From Girardinichthys multiradiatus (lineage: Eukaryota > Chordata > Actinopteri > Cyprinodontiformes > Goodeidae), in NCBI RefSeq assembly GCF_021462225.1, contig NC_061816.1, forward strand, positions 2,701,731-2,765,730: DNA of 64,000 nucleotides. Reading direction: 5' to 3'. A program made the position numbers and the translations under genes. Each line of letters opens with the position of its first letter. Position 1 is the first letter of the stretch. The notes beneath the pieces were generated by a model. The model made no database searches. It was not told where the DNA came from and saw only the letters and a program-made list of their open reading frames with translations. Shown piece after piece: positions 10,467-21,473 of the stretch.

Positions 10467-11574
10467 ACAACATAAAGTAAACACTACATAGCAAGAAGAT
10501 GTAAATGAGGTGAATCAGTATTTGCTGTATTTTTTTGAGCGTGTATATTAAACCAAAAATATGAGTATTTACCAAGTAAAAACACAACCAGAAATTGATC
10601 AAAAACAACACACATTAGCAGCAACTAACATTTCAAAATAATGGAAATCTGAAGGTAACTACTGAACTGGATAGTGATTGTTTCTGTAGGTACTCTGACC
10701 TGGTGATGGTTGGCTGGTTTGTTTCTGACATTCCCTCTCCTACCTGGTCCCAGGATGGGACCCATCAGGGCTGCTGATACCAGAGTGGAACTCTATTTGA
10801 TTTGTGCCTGATTTGCTTCCTTTTAAAAAGATGCCGTGTATCCTGTCTCCCTGCCTTTTCATTCTCAATCATATCCCTCCAAATACTACTTACACAATGT
10901 TATCAATTCCACTCTTGTTACATCAAAAAGTCATGGCAAACAGATTGTAGCTGTAATCTGAGTACTTAAACTGTTAGTGAGTAAACTTTATTTGCATGGA
11001 ATACTTAGAAGGTTCTGAGCCTTTGAACAAAATCTTTCAGCTTCTTGACAGGGTAGCATAATCCTGTTACATTTCACCTAACCATCAGAGCAGCAATTTG
11101 TTAGCAGGCTGAATGTCTGCTAGTTTCATTGCTCTTAAATCATTAGAGAAACACGTTAATGTGCGACAACCCGTATTCAATGAAGACATAAGTGTTGCGT
11201 AGCTGTCTGTAGACTCCGGTTAATGTTAGTTTGATGCTTGTGACTTGTAGTTGTTGCTCAACTTCCAAAAGTGAACTCCTATGTGAACACAGAAGTTATT
11301 TTAAACATTGCCTTATCAAGAAATCACCGTTAAACGTACTTTGGATGTTATTTATCTGGTATGTTATCTTGGAGTCAAACAGCGTTCCTCTACGCTGTTA
11401 TCCTCTGTATCTCCTCCTCGCAGGTCTCATCTTCTTTGTGTGGTTCTTCTCCTTCTTGGATTTATTGGTGGTTGGTATAGCTTTGAAAACTCAAACATTC
11501 TTCCTAGTAGATATTTAACATGAATGCAAGACAAGGAGTAAAATAAAAATTTGATCTGACCTAAGAATTTATAG
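10467..11574. other. Stretch without recognised features
   Basis: A lone TTTTTTTGAGCGTGTATAT motif at about 10530 resembles the Tc1 terminus of the preceding element and may be a displaced scrap. A 95-codon frame at 11231-11518 is hydrophobic and leucine-rich, but shows no domain and no splice or codon support, so I do not call it a gene. Confidence 0.5.
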
Positions 11575-12306
11575 TTTACAGTGTGGACTCCCCACTGCCG
11601 GAACCACTAGCATGACTCTTGAATCCTGCAGATTATTGTTACCCAGGTGCAGCTCTCTCACTTGACATGATGGTTACATGAGAATTGAAGACAGGGGTTT
11701 AAAACTGTCTCCTGAGAGGTAACAGTTACTCTGTCTGAAAATATGTTAAAGAAGAACAAGTGAAAAACATTCTTTTTAAATGTGATAACCCTGGGGTGAC
11801 TTGAAACAAATGTTAGGGCCTCCACTGCAGCTGGACAGTTTGCTAGCAATGAGCAGGTGACCAGAGTGACCGACCTGAGGATTTCCAGTCTACAGGGTGT
11901 CTATTAAGCCCAAAGGACAGAAGCTTCACTCCAGAATCCTGGAGGATGTGCTCACTCAGGTCCAGTTCTCTCACTTGTCATGATGGTGAGCTGAAAACTG
12001 AAAAGAAAGCTTCACAGCTTCTCTCTGAAAGCTTACAGCCCCCTAGTCTGAAGAGACAAAGGTCAGACAACTGCAGTAAATGATTAAATAAATTTGTCCA
12101 AATTAATTATGCTTGCAGATTTTTGTGCGAAGCTTTGCACACTGGCAGCAGCCTGAGAAAAGCCTCCTCTGAAGCAGAGTATTTCTTCAGGTCAAACACA
12201 TCCAGATCTTCTCCTGATGAGAGTAAGATGAAGCCCAGGGCTGACCACTGAGCAGGAGACAGTTTATCTGTGGAGAGACTTCCTAAACCCAGAGACTGAC
12301 AACTCT
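11575..12306 (-). pseudogene. NLR-family (NLRC3/NLRP12-like) leucine-rich-repeat region relic
   Basis: Three minus-strand modules are in the order expected for a fish NLR. At 12306-12127 is the segment between NACHT and LRRs (LSPAQWSALGFILLSS, then DVFDLKKYSASEEAFLRLLPV). At about 11990-11880 is an LRR (RELDLSEHILQDSGVKLLS). At about 11670-11575 is another (VRELHLGNNNLQDS). Fish NLRs carry each LRR on its own exon, which fits the gaps. No NACHT domain adjoins it on the 5' side (a Gypsy scrap does), so this is a fragment of an innate-immune receptor gene. Confidence 0.8.
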
Positions 12307-12311
12307 AACCA

Positions 12312-12430
12312 TTATCCATTCCCAGCCTGCCTTGGTCCCACATAGCCCTGGACTTCGTCACTGGTGTACCCCCATCTAACAATAAACCTGTCATCGTGTC
12401 TGTTATCGGTTCTTCAAAGCATGCCACCTC
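12312..12430 (+). mobile_element. Ty3/Gypsy integrase scrap
   Basis: One short plus-strand frame reads [12 protein letters not shown] and [13 protein letters not shown], matching the start of a Gypsy integrase core, where the D of DF is the first catalytic acid. It ends in a stop after about 40 codons, with no LTR or other pol domain nearby. Confidence 0.65.
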
Positions 12431-13100
12431 ATAAGCCCTGTCTAAACCTCACCTCAAAAACAGTTTATTCATACCAAAAAGAAATTAAATGTGGTTGCAT
12501 TTCATATTATCTAAGGTTCTTCCATGTCCTGCTTTCCCTGTGATTCCCTGCATGGAGAGAATGCCAAGAGTGTAAAGCAGTCATCAAAGCAAAGCAGGTC
12601 TTTTCTGAAGAATCTAAAGTATAAAAGATGTTTAGTTATTTCACACTTTTCGTTCACTGCATAATTCCATACGCATTCATTAACAGTGTTGATGCATTCA
12701 GTTAGAATCTACAATATAAAAAGTCATGAAAATTAAGAGACACTTTAAATGAGAAATTCTGTCTAAAACAGTGAATCTAAAACAAGTTTAGTACCTTTCT
12801 GAGAGACAAAACACTTACTTGAAGTCTCCAAGGTCCTCAGTGTGAGCTGTGTAAAAACTGTTAAAGTGACCCTTCTTCAAGCATCAGAGGCTGCAGTCAA
12901 GCTAGACGGTCCAGGCAGCTCTCACACAGTGTTTTTATGAGGCTGGAGTACTAAGCATTAGGACATTTACGTTTATAACTGCTTTCAGTATAAAAGCATG
13001 CCTCAGAGAGCAAAACATATTTAAAACACATCAAAACTAACATCTACAGCTGTGACTGTGAAAGGTTCATCCACATGAGGTATGTTCAAAATTAAAGCCC
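12431..13100. other. Stretch without recognised features
   Basis: AT-rich sequence between the Gypsy scrap and a decayed tandem repeat. No convincing frame, RNA or transposon terminus was recognised. Confidence 0.45.
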
Positions 13101-13108
13101 CATTATGT

Positions 13109-13500
13109 CCAGATTAGGAGGACACCATGTATAGATATCAGTGTAAAAGTTTAATCCTCATGTAATATGGAATTTCAAAATAAAACCACTCATATTTGTC
13201 AGCTTTGTCTATACGATCATCATATTAATTATCATTTGAATATAAAATTAATCCCAGGATGGTTTCTTGCCAGATTAAGAGTATATCATCTCCAGATGTC
13301 ATTCTGTTTCTGCCACATGTAATGTGGAATTTGAAAATTACGACGTCACAAACATATGAATATTTCCGAAATAATTTTTAATCAGCATATTAGTCATTAT
13401 TTTAATAAAAAATTGTGTTATTTTTGGCTGATTTCTGTTTAGATTAAGAATAAACCATTTACAGATGTAACTAGAAAACTGTCATGAAAGTCTAAATCAG
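13109..13500. repeat. Decayed tandem repeat, period about 160-170 bp
   Basis: Three successive units start near 13110, 13271 and 13441 with CAGATTAGGAGG, CAGATTAAGAGT and TAGATTAAGAAT. Units 1 and 2 share a further CATGTAATATGGAATTT / CATGTAATGTGGAATTT block about 50 bp in, and an ATTA/ATTTTAATA-rich end. Unit 3 is incomplete. Confidence 0.6.
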
Positions 13501-14529
13501 TTGAGGCTGAAACTTTTACAGGGACATCTGGAGATGGTGGTCTCTAAATCTGGGCTGAAAGCAGTCTGAGATACCAGGCAGTTTTACCTTAAATGGTTTA
13601 TCCATATGAGTTAACAGTCAGTATTTGGATCTTGTTGTTCATTCCATGTTGATCTGGTTCTAAAATAAGCTCCTGATGTAAGGTCACTGTGAAATAAAAC
13701 GATGGGTAATAATTAAGACCCAGAGGGAGTACAATGAGAGCTGATATGTGGTTTTATGGAGACAGGCCTCCCCACAGACTTTGTCCTCTGCAACAAAAAG
13801 GACCCCCTATATGCAAATATAGGATCTAAACAGAGAGACAGACCCCACTCAGTCGTTCAGAGAACAAACCTGTTCTTCAACCGGTTCAGCTGCAGAGCCC
13901 CTGCTAGGTCCATCCCCCTCCACACCAGACTCAACATCTCCTCATTCCATAACAAACTTCACACCCAGCCCCCTCTCCATGCTGCTGCATTCCTCAGATT
14001 CTGATCCAAAGAAATTCATGCATACATTTGGTTTCATTAATAAACAGAGGCAGAAAATCTCAAACAGTGAAAATCACAGCTGGACCAGCAGAGATTATTC
14101 CAGATGCTCACACATAGACGGTTTAAAAAGAAAAATATTAGTCTTCTGCTTTCACCTTTAATGGACCATAAGGCTTAAATAATTGATATTAAGCTTTCTA
14201 CTTGTAAGTACATTGAGCTGTTTTTTCTTTAATAACTTAACAGTTAAATCGTGAATATGTTGAAGAAGAAAATGGGCATTTTTAGAAGTTTGATCATTTG
14301 GTCTCTTTTTCCCATTTGAATCTCATCTGAGGAAAAAACTGTGGTTCTGAGTTACTACATTAATGTCTCCTGTCTGATTGATGCCACGTTGATTTCTCCA
14401 GCTGATAAAATGTGTGTGAAATGATTTATTTCTTTATCTGATAAAAGACGTTAAAGTTTGGAAACAGTTAAAGTATATAAGAGGTAAAGGTCTGGATGTT
14501 GCTACACAAATATTCATAACTAATAAACT
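13501..14529. other. Stretch without recognised features
   Basis: Unique-looking sequence upstream of the part that is paralogous to 40362 onward. A C-rich frame at 13756-14004 has no recognisable domain. No repeat termini are seen. Confidence 0.45.
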
Positions 14530-15199
14530 GAGGAGTATTTGTTCAAATCTGACACAGATTTAACTAAAACATTTCCTCCAGTGATGTAAAGATGCTGATA
14601 TAACCCACAGCTCTGTGAACCTCATCGTTCTCTGTGTTGCTTAGAAATAAAAAAGGTTTGGAAGGATATATTTCCTGATTTATCCTGGAGAAGGTGGGTA
14701 ATGTTTGTTTTTCTGATATTTGAACATTTTATGTATTTACCTGACTTTTGTGAAGTGCCATAAGACAACATGTGTTATGAATTGGCACTATATAAATAAA
14801 CTGAATTGAATTGAATTATGTCCCTAAATATGATCAAAACGTGTGAGAATTAATCACTAATCCATTATTATTTTACACAAATGCAACTTTTCTAGTCTAA
14901 AATCTCCCTTTATTGCAGTCTACAAGGATTCTGACTTAAATATAATTGATATCCAAACCTGTTGAAACAAGAAGGCAGGTAGAACTAGAAATATTTGTTT
15001 CCTTGGAAGTTTGTTCTAATGTTCAAATGTTTTTCATTCTTTGGGGCCTCCTGGCTCATTGCTCGACGTTTTAATTGTTACCTTGTCTCAACACATTTCA
15101 TCCGGATTTTGAAATATTCACTTTGAAACATCGTGTTTGTCAACAACTGTAAAAACACACGTGCAACAGTAATACATAATAACAATAAAAATATAGTCG
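14530..15199 (+). repeat. Upstream part of 5' gene unit 1, paralogous to 40362-41020
   Basis: From TATTTGTTCAAATCTGACAC at about 14533 the sequence matches 40363 onward with few differences. It contains a LINE/SINE-type 3' tail at 14740-14818 (AAGTGCCATAAGACAACATG, then CTATATAAATAAACTGAATTG) that is also present in unit 2, so that insertion is older than the duplication. The region ends at the promoter of the first exon. Confidence 0.75.
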
Positions 15200-15310
15200 T
15201 GATTTCCGGTTCCGCTGGCCCCGCCCCCTCTTCCCAAACACGTGGATCTCTTCCGGGTTCTTCATCCTTTGTTCCCTGTTCGTCAGCAGCCCAGAAGCGG
15301 GAGTGTTGAT
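15200..15310 (+). promoter_or_regulatory. GC-box/ETS-like TATA-less promoter, unit 1
   Basis: A CpG-containing block stands out from AT-rich surroundings. It has a GC box at 15219-15228 (CCCCGCCCC) and ETS-type cores at about 15204-15210 (TTCCGGT) and 15250-15256 (TTCCGGG). No TATA box is placed correctly. The element is conserved in unit 2 at 41025-41115. Placement upstream of a zinc-finger first exon makes it a likely promoter; the start of transcription is not determined. Confidence 0.55.
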
Positions 15311-15343
15311 AAAGCTGTAAGAGAGCTGCAGCAGCAGCAGTTG

Positions 15344-15482
15344 ATGAACTCTGGAAAGAAGTCCAGCAGCTTGAGGAACATCTGGTCAAAGAAACTGGAG
15401 GGAAGCAGGAGCTCAAACAGCGGCAGGACGCAGCAGAGGAAGAGACACCAGATGATGGATGATGTTTTCCAGCCCAGATTAG
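15344..15482 (+). CDS. ZNF unit 1, first coding exon
   Basis: From the ATG at 15344 the frame encodes a basic, serine-rich segment ending RKRHQMMDDVFQPRL. The QRKR...DVFQPRL block resembles the end of the first exon of many fish zinc-finger genes. A GT follows TTAG at 15483-15484 (a weak donor, GTTTGG). Phase 1 there joins correctly to the exon at 17500 (G|TG gives Val, then LPADVKEE). The same exon is conserved at 41165-41303. No in-frame ATG is nearer the promoter. The protein role is to provide the N-terminus of a zinc-finger regulator. Confidence 0.55.
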
Positions 15483-15867
15483 GTTTGGATGTTTCCTTCT
15501 TCATGCCAACTGTGTGGATGGTAGTTAAAGTTTAGGAGCCGTTTTCAGTCTGCTGGTGGATTATTCCTCTGAATTAGAACTCGTTGTTAGGATAGTGAAA
15601 CATCAGCAGGAGCTTCTGGAGCCCAGCTCAGAAATATTGGAGTTTGAAACGACAGAGGATCATCTAACTGCGGTGAAGTGAGCCGACGATCGCTGACGGT
15701 AGAAATCAGATGCGTCCATCCATGGTGTATTACGGTAGAGGAGCGGTATGGGAGCCGCTGGAAGCACAAAGATCTGTTTGTTGGGAATGATTACAGCTGC
15801 AGGAGTTTTGGACAAACATCTCATGTTGTTTTAGTTTCAATGTTTGAGGAAGATGTTTAATGCTACT

Positions 15868-17174
15868 TATATGATAAGTAAAATATAGTTGATCAATAAA
15901 TGAATAAAGTTAAAGCACATAATGACAATGTTATATTACTGCAGTCATGTATTGATATACATTTCATGTAACCTAAAAATGAATTAGTTTATAAATTAAT
16001 GAATTCTGACTGAATCATATAAAGAACCACATTCTTCCTCATTTTGCATGATCTGGGATGGCAGGCAGATACATCTTCCTCATTTTGCAAAGATAATCTG
16101 TAGGTGTCTGTTTCTTCCATCTTCTAAGAAGTCCTGGTGTTTGGGTCCTGGTCAAGGTAGATGTAGACCACAGGGCCTTGAAAGAGCTTGAATATGCCTT
16201 GAACTGTTTTATTCACAAACTTCATTGTTTGCACATCAAATATTCTGAATATAAAGCCACAAGCATGGAGTAACACGTGTTCCCATCATTGAATAATAAG
16301 GCTCATTGATATAAACGTGATACTTAATAATTAAAGCTACAACTAATCAAAAAATAGAATAGATCTCATGGGTTCTGATGGATTTCCCTCAGAAACTGTC
16401 CACTAATGCCGCTTGATGCATATTTCACACATTGAAGGATTGTTTAAGGAACAACTAGTTATATGATAAGTAAAATATAGTTGATCAATAAATGAATAAA
16501 GTTAAAGCACATATATTAAAATAATGTTATATTATGACACAGTCATTTATCTAGTCACCTAAAATTAATTAATACCTACAAAGATAATTTGTAGGTGTCT
16601 ATTTTTTCCATCTTCTAAGTAGTGCTGGTGTTTGGGTTGTGGTCAAGGTAGACTCCTGAACTTTGCAGACGACGTCAGCGGCCTGATCTGGGATGGCAGG
16701 CAGATACATCTAGGGTAAAGACAGTGGAGATGACGGTGGACTTCCAGAGATAAAAACAAAATGTAGAACACGAAACGCTCTTTGGATTGTAAAGGTTATA
16801 GGCCCCTGGTTTAAGGGGACGGCCATGTTTTAGATAAAACATCTCACTGAATATGAAGTTCAATAAAATAACCAGAAACTGTTCTGTAATCTTCTTGTTG
16901 CTGATGTAGAGAGAGCTCCTTCAGTGCATATTAAACTATCATTTGTACGTTAAATATTCTGAACATAAAGCCACAAGCATGGAGTAACACATGTTCCCAT
17001 CATTGAATAATAACGCTCACTGATATAAAAGTGATACTTAATAATTAAAGCTACAACTAATCATAGAATAGAATAGATCTCATGGGTTCTGATGGATTTC
17101 CCTCAGAAACTGTCCACTAATGCCGCCTGATGCATATTTCACACATTGAAGGATTGTTTAAGGAACAACTAGTT
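15868..17174 (+). repeat. Tandem intronic duplication in unit 1
   Basis: Segment 15868-16460 is followed by a second version at 16461-17174. Both start ATATGATAAGTAAAATATAG and end near AAGGATTGTTTAAGGAACAA. Unit 2 has a single copy (41693-42408) that resembles the second version more closely. The duplicated DNA lies in the presumed first intron and has no coding potential. Confidence 0.8.
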
Positions 17175-17499
17175 GTTGGTTTATGATAAATTATGTCTCC
17201 TTTTTCTTATCACTGCACTAAATGACGAAATGTGTTTATTTCTGGTCTCTGTGCTATATTCATATGAACAATCTCTACTTCACAAACCATCTGCTTCACA
17301 GCAAAACTCAGGCAATTATGTTTTATATAATAGTGATTTAATTCAGGGGTTAATGAGATTCTGCACATGACCTAAACTGTCAGTTCTTGAGGTTCAGTTT
17401 TCTCTAAACTGCTGATCAGATGTTTTTCTCTAATGTGAATCTTTACCAGCTTAGAAATATAAAGTTAAAGTTGTTCATAATGCATGTAATGTGTTTCAG

Positions 17500-17685
17500 T
17501 GCTGCCAGCAGATGTTAAAGAAGAGGCTCCTGAAGAACAGAGTCCTGATGTGGATCAGCAGGAGCCAGAGCCCCTCCAGATAAAGGAGGAACAGGAGGAT
17601 CTCTGGACCAGTCAGGAAGGAGAGCAGCTCACTGTGAAGGAGGAGACTGATACCAGGTTTCCATTAACTGCAGCTCCTATCAAGA
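17500..17685 (+). CDS. ZNF unit 1, second coding exon (acidic/SUMO-site exon)
   Basis: The acceptor is GTGTTTCAG at 17491-17499 and the donor is GTAAGG at 17686. The 186-bp exon encodes [39 protein letters not shown] and TVKEETDTRFPLTAAPIK, ending in phase 1. VKEE, IKEE and VKEE are SUMO-consensus-like sites. The same residues begin the array exons at 29166 and 49746, where they are fused to the finger region without an intron. The next exon expected here (starting GTGAAGAGGATGAG) is not found nearby. The gene therefore either uses a distant array exon or is an orphan remnant. Confidence 0.65.
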
Positions 17686-17989
17686 GTAAGGATTTGTTTG
17701 TGTGTGTGTCTCCTGTCTGGCAGCTAACAGTCTGGTGCATCTGGTTGTCTTTTATGATCAAAAGTAGATTAGCTTCACAAAAAGGAGGAAGAAATGAGAC
17801 GTTTCCTGAGCTGAAACTGCCGGGAAAATACGACGCAAACAAATTATAAAGATATCTACGCAGAACCTGGAGAGACTAAATTAAACTATTCTGCTCTCCT
17901 ACAGACTCAAAGTTCACAACAAAATGCATTTAAATGCTAAAAAAGTGAATTTTGCAGATGTCTCCTTTAACTCTGCTCTTAATGCACCT
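17686..17989 (+). other. Intron start of unit 1, then unrelated sequence
   Basis: Sequence is paralogous to 42918-43035 until about 17810, where the two units diverge. Beyond that is non-coding DNA leading into L2-like debris. Confidence 0.5.
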
Positions 17990-19300
17990 GAACCTGTTCC
18001 TCTAGAAGCTTCCAGAAAACTCTGTCATTAGTTTCTTAATTTCTTGGACAAGGTTGACATTAGGGCCTGTATTTCTCTTCCCTCCTATGACTCGTCCATC
18101 TTGGTCACCTGCCTCGCTGTCTTTGATCACTGGGAGCCTTATTTCCTTTCCTCTCTAGAGACACTGGTTATCAGTATAAAACCATCTGGCTCCCCCTGTG
18201 ATGTTCTTCCTCCACGTCGTCTTAAGGAGTTTTCTTCTTCTATTGGCCTCTTTATCCTTAAAGTTATTAACAGTAGTTTGACCTCCAGCGTGGAGCAGAA
18301 CAATTTTAAACATATTATTGTGAAATCTGCCCTCAATCAGTTTGCTTTGTTAAGCTTTAGGCCGATCTCCAAGTTACCTTTTATTGTCCAAAATTTTGAA
18401 ACAACAGTTTACAACCAGCTGAAGCCTTACTGGATAAATATATGATTATGGAAGTGTTCCAGTCTGGGTTTAAAACTTACCACTGAATCGGCTCTTTTAG
18501 GGAATTTTGATGATGTATTCTTAGCAACGGATTCTGGGAACTGCTTTTAGATTTACCAGCTGCTTTTGATCCAGTGGATCATAACGTTCTCATCTCCAGA
18601 CTGGAGCAGTGGGTGGTCATCACTGGCTCAGCTCTTTAATGGTTCAGGTCCTACTTCTCTGATAGGAGTTTCTGGGTCATGGTGGATGATTTTACCTCCC
18701 CTGGGGGATACCTCAAGGAGTTTAGTTCCCATCAGGCTTATTTTGTTAGAATGGCAAGAAGATATTGTGAAATTATGATTAGTGGATTATAAATACAAAT
18801 AAAAAATAGAATTCAACAATCATAATTTATAGTATATTATTCCTTTCGAAAATCATCTACAGTATTTAGATATTCAAAATCTCATCTCCAGACTGGAGCA
18901 GTGGGTGGGCATCACTGGCTCAGCTCTTTAATGGTTCAGGTCCTACTTCTCTGATAGGAGTTTCTGGGTCATGGTGGATGATTTTATCTCCCCTGGGGGA
19001 TACCTCAAGGCTCCATTCTTGGTCCTCTCCTGATCTCTCTGCTGCTTTTAGAAAACATTGCATTTCATTTTTGTGCTGATGACTGTCAAGTCTCTTTCCC
19101 TCTTAAAACATAATGTTTCTGTTTAGCCTCTTCTTGATTGTCTCAGTAACATCTGGGCATGGATTGCACTGAATTTTCTTAATTTGAATTAAAAATAACT
19201 GGTCCTGCTTTTCAAATCAAGTGACTCCAGCAGTATTTCTTCCTTTGGCCCAACATAAACATCCAGCATCACTATTTCAGTTTTAGTTGAGTAAAAATGA
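17990..19300 (+). mobile_element. L2-like LINE RT fragment with internal duplication
   Basis: Plus-strand frames read IKPSGSPCDVLPPRRLKEF, SIGLFILKVINSSL and FRPISKLPFI, then after frameshifts LLDLPAAFDPVDHNVLISRLEQW and WFRSYFSDRS. These are L2-type RT motifs. The segment 18590-18712 is repeated at 18887-19010 around a short AT-rich insert. After this comes a KSSDSS-type C-terminal scrap near 19210. It is heavily decayed, and similar in type to 43235-44105. Confidence 0.7.
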
Positions 19301-19449
19301 ACCACGGCCTAAAACGTAAAATAGGTTTGACTCTCCTAACCCCAGTAGCAGCTTTAATTCTGCTTTGTTGTTACATCAACTACCTCTCAGCGGTAGCCAG
19401 AAGGTCCTGGGTCTGACTCCCCCTCCTCATTTATCTTCTGCTTGTAGCT

Positions 19450-19895
19450 TTGAAATCTCTGTTGATTCAATTCAATTAAAAAATACTTCATTAATTCCAA
19501 AGGGAAATTAAATGTTGTTGTAGCTCACACGATCAGGTGCGTAGAGAGCTGGAGAAGCTTCACCCTAGGAAATTTCCTTGTTCTCACTGTATCAGCCCAA
19601 GGGTTCTGAAGGCTTGTGCAGGTCAGCTGAGTGGAGTGCTGCAGTACCATTTTGCTATGAGCCTGAAGCAACAAAGAGTTCCAGAGCTATGGAAAACATC
19701 ATGTCTGGTCTCAGTGCCAAAGAAAGTCCTAAAGGACTGTATGACCATAGACACATAGTGGAGTTCAGTGTGTGTGTCTTTTAGACTTTTATTGGCGCAT
19801 ATTGTTTGTTTTTATGGTTGTTTTTTTTATTTTTTATGATGGGACAAATGAGTTTCCTCTTTGGGGATTAATAAAGTTTCAATCAGTCAAAACAT
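19450..19895 (+). mobile_element. Rex1-like LINE fragment with 3' end
   Basis: The frame from 19537 encodes RRELEKLHPRKFP, SPRVLKACAGQLSGVLQYHF and VPELWKTSCLVSVPKK, the start of a Rex1-type RT. A deletion then joins this to the element's 3' end (TTTGGGGATTAATAAAGTTT near 19860). A second scrap of L2 C-terminal type follows at about 19905-20030. Confidence 0.7.
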
Positions 19896-20029
19896 GGCTC
19901 TGATGTCATCACTGTGTTTAAGTCCTCTTTCTTTCAGTTCAGGCAACTGTTCGAAATCAAGCCCCTATAGTCTACATTTCACCTAGAGACACTGATCTAT
20001 TCATTTTTCTATTCACTGTCTCTGTTAGA

Positions 20030-20398
20030 TGGTTCAGAGGAAAATCTTTAATAGAAAGATGAGATCTTAAGCTTTCAAAAGCAGTTTTCTTTGTCTTGTT
20101 GTGACGTTTAGTGGCTGAAAGGCAACCTGCTTTGTCAGGAAACTGTTTGTCTAGAGTTGATGCACGTGCTGGGGATAATATTTATCCTGATATTTAATTC
20201 CAGCTCCAGATCTTCAACAGGTAGATATCCCCTTGGGCAAGGCACTTATTCCCAAGGTTCCACATCGATGTATGGATGTACTGGCCTTGTGTGTGTGTGT
20301 TGATTACTAAAAGTTTATCTACTATTACCGTACCAAATTTTGTTCCCATCAGGCTTATTTTGTTAGAATGGCAAAAATATATTGTGAAATTATGATTA
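20030..20398. other. No gene; half of a split AT-rich repeat at its end
   Basis: From 20340 the sequence CCCATCAGGCTTATTTTGTT matches 18726 onward and stops at 20398, where the SINE is inserted. The continuation of the same repeat resumes at 25130-25216, after the SINE and the ERV. Confidence 0.6.
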
Positions 20399-20774
20399 TT
20401 TGTGCACGGTGGCACAGTTGGTAGCACTGTTGCCTTGCAGCAAGAAGGTCCTGGGTTCGATTCCCAGCCTGGGGTCTTTCTGCATGGAGTTTGCATGTTC
20501 TCCCCGTGCATGCGTGGGTTCTTACCGGGTACTCCGGCTTCCTCCCACAGTCCAAAGACATGCCTGTTAGGTTAATTGGTCACTCTAAATTGACCGTAGG
20601 TGTATGAATGAGTGTGTGCATGGTTGTTTGTGTGTTGCCCTGCGATGGACTGGCGATCTGTCCAGGGTGTACCCTGCCTCTCGCCCATAGACTGCTGGAG
20701 ATAGGCACCAGCTCCCCCGTGACCCACTATGGAATAAGCGGTAGAAAATGACTGACTGACTGACTGACTGATTA
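20399..20774 (+). mobile_element. tRNA-headed SINE with RTE-like tail
   Basis: The head has a tRNA-like promoter: A-box-like GGTAGCACTG, and a clean B box GGTTCGATTCC at 20454-20464. The body continues with GGAGTTTGCATGTTCTCC and ends in a CCCTGCGATGGACTGGCGA...GCGGTAGAAAATG region that resembles the 3' end of RTE-type LINEs, then ACTG repeats. This supports mobilisation by a partner LINE. An inverted head fragment of the same family is at 61761-61870. Confidence 0.85.
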
Positions 20775-20779
20775 TAAAT

Positions 20780-21055
20780 TGTTAGGTATTAAGTCAACTC
20801 AGAGGCAAGAACGATAGTCAGTTTTACTTGCAGCAAGGGTAGCTCACTTTGCAGTGCAGACTACAAAGTTTTGGCACCCTATCTCTTTATTTATATGCAC
20901 AGTTCAACAGACAGTTCAGACAGGGTGTGTGTGTGTGTGAGGCTGAAATAGATAACGATGATCCGACACACAGGAGGGCTGCATACCAGAGCACAAAAGC
21001 ACTACAGCACAAAGTTTTTACATGAGTGATAACAAGTTTTCGCACCCATCCAACA
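20780..21055 (-). repeat. 3' LTR of the ERV
   Basis: 276 bp, TG...CA type. It matches the two ends of the 24412-25129 LTR closely and lacks the roughly 440-bp insertion found there. Just inside it (21057-21070), the minus strand has a purine run AAAAAGGAGGGA in the position of a polypurine tract. Confidence 0.9.
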
Positions 21056-21473
21056 GTCCCTCCTTTTTATCACGATCAAAAACATTTAATATAAAAACAA
21101 ATAAGAAAAATACTCTGTATGAGCAGAAACCCACGGACGGTAAACAGATTATATTTTGTGGGAAATACTCATACGGCCCTGCCGCCCTTGGCGATCATTA
21201 AAAATTAAATGTTAATACCTGAAAACATAAAAATAAAAGAATAATACTTGAAAACATAAAAATAAAAGAATAATACATGATGAAAACAGTGAAACATAAT
21301 AAAGGAATTTAAAAATCTGCCCTGTTTATGTCATCATTGTACTTTTTCTCATTTCACTTAAGCAACAACTTCTTTCGACTTTCTGCTGTAAGGTCATTTT
21401 ATGAAATACAATGTATGAGTACACTCAGGCTTTCGATGTGATTTATTTACAACATGTCATCATAATCGTCCCC
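21056..21473 (-). other. ERV 3' untranslated region
   Basis: Sequence between the env stop and the 3' LTR, with the polypurine-like tract at the LTR edge and a short duplication of AATACTTGAAAACATAAAAA near 21220-21260. No frame of note. Confidence 0.6.

Noticed and set aside
11231..11518. Small hydrophobic protein
   Set aside because: Leucine-rich by composition only; no homologous family recognised and no signal-peptide or splice context.
19390..19425. Degenerate second SINE head (AGAAGGTCCTGGGTCTGACTCC)
   Set aside because: Only about 35 bp match, the B box is altered and no body or tail follows, so I do not list it as an element.
20410..20470. Functional tRNA gene
   Set aside because: A and B boxes are present but no cloverleaf with an anticodon arm and matching acceptor stem could be formed; the sequence is the head of a SINE.
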